A DNA stretch of 7,830 bases, from NCBI GenBank assembly GCA_013695115.1, contig JACDBD010000111.1, forward strand, positions 1 through 7,830, written 5' to 3'. Within the stretch, counting starts at the first letter, position 1; every line of letters starts with the position of its first letter. Of this stretch, positions 1 through 6,508 are shown in pieces. This DNA is from Actinomycetota bacterium (GTDB lineage Bacteria > Actinomycetota > Acidimicrobiia > IMCC26256 > JACDBD01). The notes beneath the pieces were generated by a model. The model ran no database searches and was not told where the DNA came from. It saw only the letters and a list, made by a program, of their open reading frames with translations. The position numbers and the translations under genes are program-made.

Positions 1-886
1 CGGTGAGATCGGGGCGAACGAGTGTTTCGGCGAAGCCGGCGTTCCGGGCGCGCTCGATCGCAGCGTCCCGCTGGTGCGGCGCGAGCTCGCACACGAGCGC
101 TCCCCCGGGCTCGAGCCACGCCGGCGCGTCCGCCACGATGACCTCTATCGCCTCGAGACCGGTCGGTCCGCTCACGAGCGCGTCCACCGGTTCGTGCTCA
201 CGGACGTCCGGCGAGAGCCCGGCGAGCTCCGCCTCACTCACGTACGGCGGGTTGGCGACGACCATTCGCAGCCGGCCTCGAATCTCCGCGGGCAGCGCGT
301 CGAACCAGTCGCCGCGAGCCAGGCGCACCCGGATTGCCGGCTGCCCGGCGCCGGCCAGGTTGGCGCGCGCCACCGCCAACGCGTCCTCGCTCGCATCGGT
401 CGCCCAGACCTCCGCGTCGGGGAGCTCCGCCGCCAGCGCGAGCGCGAGTGCCCCCGACCCCGTGCCCAGATCGGCGATCGTGTACGCCGCGGCCGTCCCC
501 GTCCACGGATTGGGCGCGCCGCGACGGCCACCGAGCCGCTGCGCCTCCTCGATCGCGACCTCAGCCGTGACCTCGGTCTCGGGGCGCGGGATCAAGACCC
601 GCCGGTCCACCAGCAGGTCGAGGCGGCGGAACGACCATTCACCCAGGACGTACTGGAGGGGCTCGCCGCCGGCGCGACGCTCGAGCATCGCGGTGAGGTT
701 GTCCTCGCCGCGTGTCGGCACCGGTTCGGCTTCGGACGCGACCAGCTCGGCGCCTTCGTATCCCGAGATCTGTTCGACCATCCAGCGCGCCTCGCTGCCG
801 GGGTCGGGCACGCCCGCGGCGCGCAGCTCGCGCTCAGCCCGCGCTCGCAGTTCCCGCCAGCTGGCGCCCTCAGCCGTTGCCGGCAC
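1..886 (-). CDS. prmC: Peptide chain release factor N5-glutamine methyltransferase PrmC (HemK), C-terminus cut by window edge
   Basis: PrmC uses S-adenosylmethionine to methylate the glutamine of the GGQ motif in release factors RF1 and RF2, in the cytoplasm. I read 295 uninterrupted codons from a GTG at 886 to the window edge. Residues 9-80 form the family's N-terminal helical domain, beginning SWRELRARAERELRAAGV. QYVLG is at 78-82 and IPRPETE at 99-105. The SAM-binding DLGTGSGALALALA starts at 139, and the catalytic NPPYV is at 212-216, where it holds the substrate glutamine. The last visible residues, VRPDLT, match the usual position about ten residues from the end, so little is missing. 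The start overlaps the end of prfA by 17 nt in another frame. No clear Shine-Dalgarno sequence precedes the GTG, which suggests coupled translation. A later ATG at 781 would remove half of the N-terminal domain and is unlikely. The 3' neighbour of prfA being its modifying enzyme is a common and functionally sensible arrangement. Confidence 0.96.
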   Translation of the reverse strand, partial: MPATAEGASWRELRARAERELRAAGVPDPGSEARWMVEQISGYEGAELVASEAEPVPTRGEDNLTAMLERRAGGEPLQYVLGEWSFRRLDLLVDRRVLIPRPETEVTAEVAIEEAQRLGGRRGAPNPWTGTAAAYTIADLGTGSGALALALAAELPDAEVWATDASEDALAVARANLAGAGQPAIRVRLARGDWFDALPAEIRGRLRMVVANPPYVSEAELAGLSPDVREHEPVDALVSGPTGLEAIEVIVADAPAWLEPGGALVCELAPHQRDAAIERARNAGFAETLVRPDLT

Positions 887-1940
887 CCAGCTGGTCGGCT
901 CGCTCGGCGGCGGCAAGGGCGTCGACGATCTCGTCGATCTGGCCTCCAAGCACCTGGTCGAGGGAGTGCAGGGTGACGCCGACGCGGTGGTCGGTGACCC
1001 GGTTGTCCTTGAAGTTGTAGGTGCGCACCTTCTCGGAGCGTCCGCCCCCCTTCACCTGGTCGCGCCGGGTCGACGACAACTCGTGGGCCTGTTGCTCACG
1101 CTCGAGCTCGAGGAGGCGCGATCGCAGGATGCGCAGCGCCTTCTCCTTGTTCTGGAGTTGGCTCTTCTCGTCCTGGCAGGTCACGACCAGCCCGGTCGGC
1201 TTGTGCGTGATCCGCACCGCCGAGTCGGTGGTGTTCACCGACTGCCCGCCCGGGCCGCTGGAGCGATAGACGTCGACCTCGAGCTCGTTGGGGTCGATGC
1301 GGATGTCGACCTCCTCGGCTTCGGGCAGCACCGCGACCGTGGCCGCGCTGGTGTGGACCCGGCCCTGGCTCTCGGTGACCGGCACCCGCTGCACCCGGTG
1401 GGGCCCGCCCTCGTGCTTGAGTCGGTCCCACGCGTCCGGGCCCTTGACGACAAACGAGATCTCCCGGAAGCCGCCCATGTCGGACGGCTGGCTCGCGAGC
1501 TCCTCCACCTTCCAGCCGTGGTTCTCGGCGTAGCGCTTGTACATGGTGAAGAGGTCGCCGGCCCAGAGGTTCGCCTCCTCGCCGCCCTCCGCGCCCCGGA
1601 TCTCGACGATGACGTTCTTGCCCGTGTTGGGATCCGCCCGCACCAGCAGCTCGCGGAGCCGGCCATCCAGCTCGGCCAGCGCGGTCTCCTTGTCCTCGAC
1701 CTCGGCGCGCAGGTAGTCGCGCATCTCCCCGTCGGCCTCGCCCTCGAGCAGCTCCCGGGCATCGGCGACGTCCTGCTCGACCGCGCGGTACTCCCGGTAC
1801 GCGTCGACCACCGGCTTGAGCTCGGCGTGGCGCCGCCCGGCGTCGCGCGCGGCCGCCTGGTCCCCGGCCGCGTACAACTCGGGGAGACGGGACTCGAGCT
1901 TCTCCAGCTCGGCCTCGAGATCGGTGAGGCGCTCGAACAT
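870..1940 (-). CDS. prfA: Peptide chain release factor 1 (RF1)
   Basis: RF1 recognises UAA and UAG in the ribosomal A site and triggers hydrolysis of peptidyl-tRNA. The 356-residue length is normal for the family. Residues 1-100 are the charged N-terminal coiled-coil-like domain. GAEGGEEA (116-123) and HEGGPHRVQRVPVTE (176-190) are family signatures. PVT at 187-189 fits the P-x-T codon-recognition motif of RF1, whereas RF2 has SPF. The catalytic GGQ is at 231-233 in SSGPGGQSVNTTDSAVRITH; Q233 is the expected PrmC target. The C-terminal RSEKVRTYNFKDNRVTDHR (301-319) is also typical. The ATG at 1940 gives the standard N-terminus MFERLTDLE. It has no good Shine-Dalgarno sequence nearby (GGAGG lies about 30 nt away), but a possible -10 element sits 6 nt upstream. 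The gene follows a DUF1501 remnant by 36 nt and overlaps prmC by 17 nt. Confidence 0.99.
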   Translation of the reverse strand: MFERLTDLEAELEKLESRLPELYAAGDQAAARDAGRRHAELKPVVDAYREYRAVEQDVADARELLEGEADGEMRDYLRAEVEDKETALAELDGRLRELLVRADPNTGKNVIVEIRGAEGGEEANLWAGDLFTMYKRYAENHGWKVEELASQPSDMGGFREISFVVKGPDAWDRLKHEGGPHRVQRVPVTESQGRVHTSAATVAVLPEAEEVDIRIDPNELEVDVYRSSGPGGQSVNTTDSAVRITHKPTGLVVTCQDEKSQLQNKEKALRILRSRLLELEREQQAHELSSTRRDQVKGGGRSEKVRTYNFKDNRVTDHRVGVTLHSLDQVLGGQIDEIVDALAAAERADQLGAGNG

Positions 1941-1952
1941 GCGGCCAGGGTA
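1941..1952 (-). promoter_or_regulatory. Possible -10 element giving a leaderless prfA transcript
   Basis: On the minus strand TACCCT (1952-1947) matches the TAnnnT core of actinobacterial -10 elements. It is followed by exactly 6 nt and then the prfA ATG, which would place the transcription start at or next to the A of the ATG. No convincing TTGAC-like -35 lies 16-19 nt upstream, where the sequence is CCGGAG-like. The call therefore rests on the -10 and its spacing alone. A promoter of its own here would make sense, because prfA is separated from the rho-rpmE transcript by other genes. Confidence 0.35.
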
Positions 1953-1976
1953 CCGGGGTGGTGCCCGTCCTCCGGG

Positions 1977-2684
1977 CTACGAACGAAAGATCGGCAGCGG
2001 GTCGAAGTCGTCGCCGAGGACGGGTCGCGACTCGACGCCGAGCCAGTCCAGACCGGTGGCGTACAGAGCACGGAAGTCGACGTGGTGCTCGAGGTTGCCC
2101 CCGCGGTCGAGCGTCCCCAGGTTCGGCGGCGTTCCGTAGCGACCGCCCCGCACCTGGGCGCCGGCGACGAAATGCACGTTGGCGGTGCCGTGGTCGGTGC
2201 CGCTGCCGTTCTCGGCCGGGCGGCGGCCGAACTCGGAGACGGTCATGAGCGCGACGTCCTCGTCGGCGCCGACGGTGGTGAAGAACTGCTCGATGCCGTC
2301 GTCGAGCTGCTGCATGAGCAGCGGGTGGCGGTCGGCCTGGCCCTGATGCGTGTCGAAGTCGCCGATGCCGTTGATGTAGATCACCCGCGGCTTCGCCTTC
2401 GACGTGACCAAACGCGCTGCCAGCGCCAGCGAGTCGACCACCGTGCGGTCGCCGTAGCGGCCCTGCCCCGTCATGGCCGCCTGCTCGTCGTCCGCCGCCG
2501 CCTCCTCCCTGTCCGCTTGGTCACCGTCGCTTTCACTGCTCGATTCGCTCAGGGCGCGCTCGAGGTCGGTGCGGGCGGTCCCGGTCAGGCCGATCGCCCG
2601 CTCCACTTGGTCGACCAGCGTGGTCGCGTCGACCGACCCGCTCGCGCTCGCCGACCTTCTGTCCTTGGAGTGGTGGCACAGGGC
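1977..2684 (-). pseudogene. DUF1501 family protein, C-terminal half only (truncated remnant)
   Basis: This frame is open from just after a TGA (2687-2685) to a TAG at 1979-1977. The first usable start is a GTG at 2606, giving 209 residues. The C-terminal part is recognisably DUF1501, a family distantly related to the alkaline phosphatase/sulfatase superfamily and of unknown function. It has GDFDTH at 82-87, SEFGRRPAENGSGTDHG at 124-140, NVHFVAGAQVRGGRYG at 143-158, and the closing GLDWLGV...FDPLPIFR at 185-208. Intact members are usually over 400 residues. They begin with a Tat-type signal and a glycine- and aspartate-rich N-terminal domain, and neither is present here. The next gene upstream ends only about 60 nt before the TGA, so there is no room for them. 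Residues 20-44 are an acidic, Ser/Asp/Glu/Ala-rich stretch that may be a poorly conserved loop. I read this as a gene decayed by 5' deletion. The alternative, a short expressed protein from GTG 2606, is possible because the frame has no internal stop. Confidence 0.75.
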
Positions 2685-2744
2685 TCAGTGTCGCCCCGAT
2701 CTGTCAGCGGAATGTGAAGGCCCCCTGAGGATGCGTTCAGCCGG

Positions 2745-4115
2745 TCAGCTGGTTCGCCACGCCTCCAGCACGGAGTTGTCGCCGCCGGCGCTCTGCTCCG
2801 CGACCTGGTCGAGGAACTGGTGGAACTCGTCGGCGCCGGCGCGGTCGGCCATCGCCCGGGGGATGGCGGGAAACTCGTAGTCGGGCGACGGCAGCGGCGG
2901 GTGGTCCTCGGCGGGCTTGCGGGCCATGACCTTGTCGACGATCGGTGCCAGGCGCTTCGCCTTGTCGCGCTCGTGTTGGGGATCGCGGTCCTTGAACTCG
3001 GGCAGGACCTCGCGCCCGAACAGGTCGAGGCTCTCCATGATGTGCTCGTGGCGGTTCTTGCCCGACTGGCTCACGAAGATGACCTGGTCGACGCCGCACT
3101 CCTCGTAGCGGTGGAGGTACTCGCGGATCTGATCGGGCGTCCCCACCGCACCGCGCAGGCCGCCCAGGCCGTTCTCGACCACCTTGGCTCCGAGCCGGTC
3201 GTTGTTCGCGGCCGCGGCGTGCACCGCGGCAGGGTCGTAGCCCTGCTCCGCCCGACGCTTCTGGTACTCGGCCCAGACGTCGGTCTTGCCCGGGTGATGG
3301 CGCCCGAAGACGTAGTAGTGCGCCAGCGAGTAGCCGAAGAAGTTGGCGCCCTCCAGTCCGCGTAGCAGCGCCTGGTCCTCGTCGGGGTGGCACATGAACG
3401 TCGACACGCAGGCGACGTTGGCGTTGACCGCGTCGCCGATCGGCACCCCCTGCTCCTCGAGGGTCTCGTAGTAGTCCTTGATCCAGTAGCGCGCCTCTTC
3501 GGGGTCGACGAACGCGAACGTCAGCGCGCCGATCGCCTTCTGGGCGGCTAGGTGCATGGTGTCTCGTCGGCTGCACGCCACCCACACCGGCGGGTGGGGC
3601 TTCTGCCGGGGCTTGGGCACGACGTTGCGGGGCGGCATCGTGACCCACTTCCCGGCGTGGCCGGTGAACGGCTCCTCGGTCAGGCAGCGCAGCGCGACCC
3701 GGAGGCCCTCCTCCCACATCGGCCGCTTGTCTTCGGGGTCGATGAGGAAGCCGCCGAGCTCGGCTTCCGACGACGACTCGCCGGTGCCGAAGTCGACCCG
3801 CCCACCCGACACGAGGTCGAGCATGGCGATGCGCTCGGCTACCCGGGCGGGATGGTTGAACGCCGGCGGCGTCTGCACGATGCCGTGGCCGAGACGCATG
3901 TCCTTGGTGCGCTGCGACACCGCCGCGAGGAACACCTCGGGCGCGCTCGAGTGGCTGTACTCCTCGAGAAAGTGGTGCTCGACCTCCCAGACGTACTCGA
4001 TGCCGAGCGAGTCGGCGAGCTCGCACTGCTCGAGCGCCTGCTGGAGCAGCTCGAACTCCGACTCGTCGTCCCAGGGGCGGGGGAGCTGATGCTCGTAGAA
4101 CAGGCCGAACTTCAC
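2745..4115 (-). CDS. LLM class (bacterial luciferase-like) flavin-dependent oxidoreductase with C-terminal extension
   Basis: These are TIM-barrel oxidoreductases that use reduced flavin (FMNH2) or coenzyme F420, often as monooxygenases; the substrate here is unknown. The 456-residue protein starts MKFGLFYEHQLPRPW, the usual first barrel strand. It continues with the LuxA-like EVEHHFLEEYSHSSAPE (44-60), GHGIVQTPPAFNHPARVAERIAMLDLVSGGRVDFGTGESS (76-115) and PPVWVACSRRDT (175-186). GTPDQIREYLHRYEECGVDQVIF (325-347) is the standard C-terminal barrel segment, and the barrel ends near residue 372. Typical members have 330-380 residues. The remaining ~80 residues form a charged, proline-containing tail ending FHQFLDQVAEQ...LEAWRTS, which I do not recognise. 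The GTG start at 4115 overlaps the upstream TGA in a GTGA, implying translational coupling to the diiron-like protein. FMN and F420 cannot be told apart by eye. No reductase gene is visible nearby, so reduced cofactor must come from elsewhere. Confidence 0.94.
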   Translation of the reverse strand: MKFGLFYEHQLPRPWDDESEFELLQQALEQCELADSLGIEYVWEVEHHFLEEYSHSSAPEVFLAAVSQRTKDMRLGHGIVQTPPAFNHPARVAERIAMLDLVSGGRVDFGTGESSSEAELGGFLIDPEDKRPMWEEGLRVALRCLTEEPFTGHAGKWVTMPPRNVVPKPRQKPHPPVWVACSRRDTMHLAAQKAIGALTFAFVDPEEARYWIKDYYETLEEQGVPIGDAVNANVACVSTFMCHPDEDQALLRGLEGANFFGYSLAHYYVFGRHHPGKTDVWAEYQKRRAEQGYDPAAVHAAAANNDRLGAKVVENGLGGLRGAVGTPDQIREYLHRYEECGVDQVIFVSQSGKNRHEHIMESLDLFGREVLPEFKDRDPQHERDKAKRLAPIVDKVMARKPAEDHPPLPSPDYEFPAIPRAMADRAGADEFHQFLDQVAEQSAGGDNSVLEAWRTS

Positions 4116-5197
4116 GTCTGCGCCTCCGTGCTGAGCGCGTCGAGCTCCTCGAGCAGGTCGTCGCCGCCCGGATTCGCCCGCACTGCGCGCTCGATCTCGC
4201 GCCGGGTCGTCTCGCGCTGCTGCTCGCGGCGGGGTCCGAGCGAGTCGGCCAGGCCCCGGTCCCAGAGCTCGCCCACGACCTCGGTCCCGGGGATCTTCCG
4301 TCCCGACTCGCCGACGAACGTTCGGTCGCGCATCTCGGTGATGGCGGTCTTGAGGTACTCGACGTGGGGGGTCTCGTCCCGGCGAATGTAGGAGACGACC
4401 CGTGCGGCGTCGCCATCGCCGGCAACGAGATCGGCGTCGGACAGCACGGCTTCGGCCCACGCAAACGTGTGGAACGCCGAGATCTCGATGAGCAGGATGC
4501 CGATCATCCGCTGCACGAGCATCTCGAGCCCGAAGTCGAGGTCGGTGAACACGAGCTGATCCTCCATCTGGCGGCGAATCCGCTCCGGGTCGGGCGCACT
4601 CCCACCGCTGCCACGAAGGCCCATGCGCTCGAGCATGGTCGCGGTCTGGTCCTCTGTGATCGGCTCCTCGAACGCGATGTCGCGCGCCGCGAACCACATC
4701 TGCTTGTGGCCGGCCTCGTCCTCGAAGCCGGCTTCGTCGCGGGCGTGGGCCTCGAACAGACCGCGGTTGAGGTGGGCGGTCGCGGTGCCGGTGATGCTGT
4801 CGTCGAAGAAGCGCTGAATGTCGCCGACGTCCGCGTAGCGGATCATGGCGCCGAAGCCCTCGACGGTGCCGATCCGGGTGAGGACGGTGATCATCGGCTC
4901 GCGCACCCCGGAGCGCAACAGGAACTTGGCCTGGGCGACGTTGGGGTAGCTCTCGGGCCAGGTCGACAACGGCACGTCGATGAGCTCGGTTCCGAACTGC
5001 TCGCGGTGGTGCCGCTGCCAGGCGTCGATCGCGGGCGAGCGGTTGCGGGTGCGCGGGGACCGGTACTCGCCGGCGGCGTCGAAGCCGCCGTGGCAGCGCA
5101 CGCCCGCGGCGACCAGCGGCTCGGCGATCTCGTCCGAGGCGAGCAGCTCCGTCTCGGTCCACTCGGTCTGGACGTTGTTGGAGGGGAGCTTGCTCAC
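4112..5197 (-). CDS. Ferritin-like diiron four-helix-bundle protein (putative oxidase/oxygenase)
   Basis: I do not recognise a named family, but the 361-residue protein shows the ligand pattern of ferritin-like dinuclear-metal proteins. There is a glutamate in a first helix (E113, TVEGFGAMIRY), ExxH in a second (E161-A-G-H164, preceded by HARDEAGFED), a glutamate in a third (E238, ILLIEISAFHTF) and ExxH in a fourth (E275-T-P-H278, RRDETPHVEYL). These would give four carboxylates and two histidines for two irons. The pairs lie 48 and 37 residues apart, and the surrounding segments are amphipathic. Residues 1-90 and the charged tail from about 320 are outside the bundle. I see no signal peptide or membrane segment. 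The GTG start at 5197 lies exactly 6 nt after a -10-like TAGGCT, which fits a leaderless transcript. The gene overlaps the LLM oxidoreductase gene by 4 nt, so the two products probably act together. Activity as an oxygenase, desaturase or N-oxygenase is an inference from fold and context only. Confidence 0.8.
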   Translation of the reverse strand: MSKLPSNNVQTEWTETELLASDEIAEPLVAAGVRCHGGFDAAGEYRSPRTRNRSPAIDAWQRHHREQFGTELIDVPLSTWPESYPNVAQAKFLLRSGVREPMITVLTRIGTVEGFGAMIRYADVGDIQRFFDDSITGTATAHLNRGLFEAHARDEAGFEDEAGHKQMWFAARDIAFEEPITEDQTATMLERMGLRGSGGSAPDPERIRRQMEDQLVFTDLDFGLEMLVQRMIGILLIEISAFHTFAWAEAVLSDADLVAGDGDAARVVSYIRRDETPHVEYLKTAITEMRDRTFVGESGRKIPGTEVVGELWDRGLADSLGPRREQQRETTRREIERAVRANPGGDDLLEELDALSTEAQT

Positions 5198-5203
5198 GAC
5201 CCG

Positions 5204-5232
5204 AGCCTAAGACTCTTGCACGCAGAGTGCAA
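5204..5232 (-). promoter_or_regulatory. Promoter for the diiron/LLM pair, leaderless type
   Basis: On the minus strand TTGCAC (5232-5227) and TAGGCT (5209-5204) are separated by 17 nt. TAGGCT fits the actinobacterial TAGnnT form of the -10, and TTGCAC is a fair -35. The -10 ends 6 nt before the GTG at 5197, so transcription should begin at or beside the start codon, consistent with the absence of a Shine-Dalgarno sequence. The -35 and most of the spacer lie inside a palindrome. Confidence 0.6.
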
Positions 5233-5234
5233 GA
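5214..5234. promoter_or_regulatory. Palindromic operator overlapping the promoter
   Basis: A perfect inverted repeat has 8-nt arms TCTTGCAC and GTGCAAGA around a 5-nt centre (GCAGA). It covers the -35 and the upstream part of the spacer of the promoter just described, the usual place for a dimeric repressor such as a TetR-type regulator to block RNA polymerase. No T-run follows it on either strand, so it is a poor intrinsic terminator. No regulator gene is visible in the window, so the protein that binds it would be encoded elsewhere. Confidence 0.6.
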
Positions 5235-5286
5235 ACATGGTGCCCGATGTCACGCAGACGGAAGCGCGCGAACGTCAGGGAGCGGG

Positions 5287-6228
5287 CTACAGCGCGCCGC
5301 GGAACGCGGGCAGCGCGGCCAGCGCCGGCTGCGGACGCCGGGCCTCGACCTCGCTCAGCTGCTCGGCGGTCATGACCGCCTTCAGCGAGGTGATCGCAAC
5401 CTCGAGCTGGTCGAGGCTCGGTTGGCGGGTCGTGAGCTTCTGCAGCGCCAGCCCGGGCCGCATGAGGACGCGCATCCACGCCTTGTCCATGTGCCGGGCG
5501 GCAAACCGGATGATCTCGTAGCTGATGCCGGCGATGAGCGGAATGAGCAGCACCCGCGACGCGATCAGCAGCGGGAGCGCCGGCCGGCCGAAGAACGCGT
5601 ACACGACGATGGTGATCACCATCACGGTCAGGAGGAAGTTGGTACCGCAGCGCACGTGCTCGGTGGTGAAGCGCTGCGCCGACTCCGGTGTCACCTCGAC
5701 TCCGTTCTCGTAGGCCGCGATCGCCTTGTGCTCGGCGCCGTGGTACTGGAACACGCGCTTGATGTCGGCCATGCGCCCGATGAGCAGGATGTAGCCCATG
5801 AACAGGCCGATGCGGAGCGCGCCCTCGGCGGCGTGGAGCCAGAACCCGTCGAGGGGCAGGACCCGGTTGAGGCCCCGGGCGCCGAACGCCGGCAGCAGGA
5901 TGAAGATGGCGGTGAAGACGGTCAACGCGACCGCCATCGTCCAGCCGATCGCCTTGGAGGAGAGTTGCTCTTCCTCGGGCACCTGCTTGTTGGCCGACCA
6001 CGTCAGGGCCTTGAACCCGAGCGTCAGCGACTCGGCCAACGTCACCACCCCGCGTACGAGCGGGATCTTCGACCAGCGCTCGGCCCAGCGGGGCGCGTCG
6101 TGGACCTCGACCTCGATGTCGCCGTCGAGCGTGCGCACGGCGACGGCCCAGGCGCGCTCGCCGCGCATCATCACGCCTTCCATCACGGCCTGCCCGCCCA
6201 TGTACTTCGGCAGGGGCTGACGCGCCAC
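5287..6228 (-). CDS. DUF1385 (YqhQ-like) integral membrane protein
   Basis: This is a conserved bacterial membrane protein of unknown biochemical function, homologous to Bacillus YqhQ. The 313-residue protein opens with the family signature GGQAVMEGVMMRG (11-23), followed by SKIPLVRGVVTLAESLTLGFKAL (53-75). Hydrophobic segments lie at about 96-114, 136-151, 198-213 and 217-237. The conserved histidine-rich loop between the second and third has YHGAEHKAI (162-170), with a TTEHVRCGTNFL motif at 188-199; its invariant His, Glu and Cys residues could bind a metal, although that is inference. The tail after about 262 is a soluble segment. The GTG start lies 4 nt after the rpmE stop, so the gene is probably translated from the same mRNA. 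A DUF1385 gene next to rpmE, close to prfA, is a familiar arrangement as I recall it, which suggests that the prfA-prmC pair was once its direct neighbour. Confidence 0.95.
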   Translation of the reverse strand: MARQPLPKYMGGQAVMEGVMMRGERAWAVAVRTLDGDIEVEVHDAPRWAERWSKIPLVRGVVTLAESLTLGFKALTWSANKQVPEEEQLSSKAIGWTMAVALTVFTAIFILLPAFGARGLNRVLPLDGFWLHAAEGALRIGLFMGYILLIGRMADIKRVFQYHGAEHKAIAAYENGVEVTPESAQRFTTEHVRCGTNFLLTVMVITIVVYAFFGRPALPLLIASRVLLIPLIAGISYEIIRFAARHMDKAWMRVLMRPGLALQKLTTRQPSLDQLEVAITSLKAVMTAEQLSEVEARRPQPALAALPAFRGAL

Positions 6229-6232
6229 CGGG

Positions 6233-6484
6233 TTAGGCCTTCTTCTTGGCGGCGCTCGTCTTGGCGGCGCTCGTCTTGGCGGCGTCGGCCTTGGCGTACC
6301 GGCGCTGGAAGCGCTCGACCCGCCCGCCGGTGTCGACCAGCTTCTGCTTGCCCGTATAGAAGGGGTGGCACTCCGCGCACAGTTCGGCCCGCAGCTCGGG
6401 CACGGTCGAGCGGGTGGTGAACGTGTTGCCGCACGAGCAGGTCACGCGGCACTCGACGTAGTCGGGGTGGATATCCGCTTTCAT
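6233..6484 (-). CDS. rpmE: 50S ribosomal protein L31, zinc-binding type
   Basis: L31 bridges the large and small ribosomal subunits near the central protuberance. The 83-residue protein has the typical start MKADIHPDY and the zinc-ribbon cysteines C16-x-C18 and C36-x-x-C39. C12 is an additional cysteine. [20 protein letters not shown] (40-59) is the classic L31 signature. The CxC/CxxC set marks the zinc-containing form rather than the zinc-free paralogue made under zinc starvation. Residues 66-83 are a Lys/Ala-rich tail made of pentapeptide repeats, longer than in the roughly 70-residue standard protein. The ATG at 6484 is preceded by GGAG with a 5-nt spacer, the clearest ribosome binding site in the window. 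The gene sits 24 nt after rho and 4 nt before the DUF1385 gene. Confidence 0.98.
   Translation of the reverse strand: MKADIHPDYVECRVTCSCGNTFTTRSTVPELRAELCAECHPFYTGKQKLVDTGGRVERFQRRYAKADAAKTSAAKTSAAKKKA
6245..6289 (-). repeat. 15-bp tandem repeat encoding the L31 tail
   Basis: Two identical 15-bp units (6245-6259 and 6260-6274) and a third diverged one (6275-6289) encode [10 protein letters not shown] and ADAAK near the end of L31. The result is a basic tail that probably contacts rRNA or is disordered. Because the unit length is a multiple of three, copy-number change would keep the frame. Confidence 0.9.
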
Positions 6485-6489
6485 CGCTT

Positions 6490-6493
6490 CTCC
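6490..6493 (-). promoter_or_regulatory. Ribosome binding site of rpmE
   Basis: GGAG is followed by AAGCG and then the ATG at 6484. It lies in the 24-nt gap after the rho stop codon and supports that ATG as the start. Confidence 0.75.
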
Positions 6494-6508
6494 AGTGTAC
6501 GACCCGAT

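Noticed and set aside
781..886. ATG at 781 as the prmC start
   Set aside because: It would remove 35 residues that match the conserved PrmC N-terminal domain; GTG 886 keeps them.
3..2717. A 904-codon open frame on the plus strand
   Set aside because: It lies antisense to prmC, prfA and the DUF1501 remnant, all with clear family motifs. High GC leaves few stops in the opposite strand, and its translation is low-complexity with no recognisable domain.
2720..2760. A terminator between the LLM gene and the DUF1501 remnant
   Set aside because: Only 4-bp complementary arms (CTGA/TCAG) are visible, with no T-run.
2737..4464. A 575-codon minus-strand frame across the LLM gene
   Set aside because: Its Arg/Pro/Ala-rich translation has no motifs, while the LLM frame carries the full family signature over the same bases.
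2745..5162. A single 805-residue minus-strand protein fusing an upstream region to the LLM oxidoreductase
   Set aside because: The first ~350 residues are an arginine-rich shadow of the diiron gene. The LLM protein starts at its own GTG (4115), which overlaps the diiron stop codon.
5214..5234. The palindrome as an intrinsic terminator for the DUF1385 transcript
   Set aside because: The stem is only 8 bp with moderate GC and has no following T-run, whereas its overlap with a promoter fits an operator better.
5214..5234. The palindrome as a CIRCE (HrcA) heat-shock element
   Set aside because: CIRCE, TTAGCACTC-N9-GAGTGCTAA, shares only part of one half-site (GAGTGC). The spacing differs and the downstream genes are not chaperones.
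4364..6420. Two long plus-strand frames (4364-5521 and 5227-6420)
   Set aside because: They are antisense to the diiron, DUF1385 and L31 genes. Their translations are Val/Gly/Arg/His-rich without family features.
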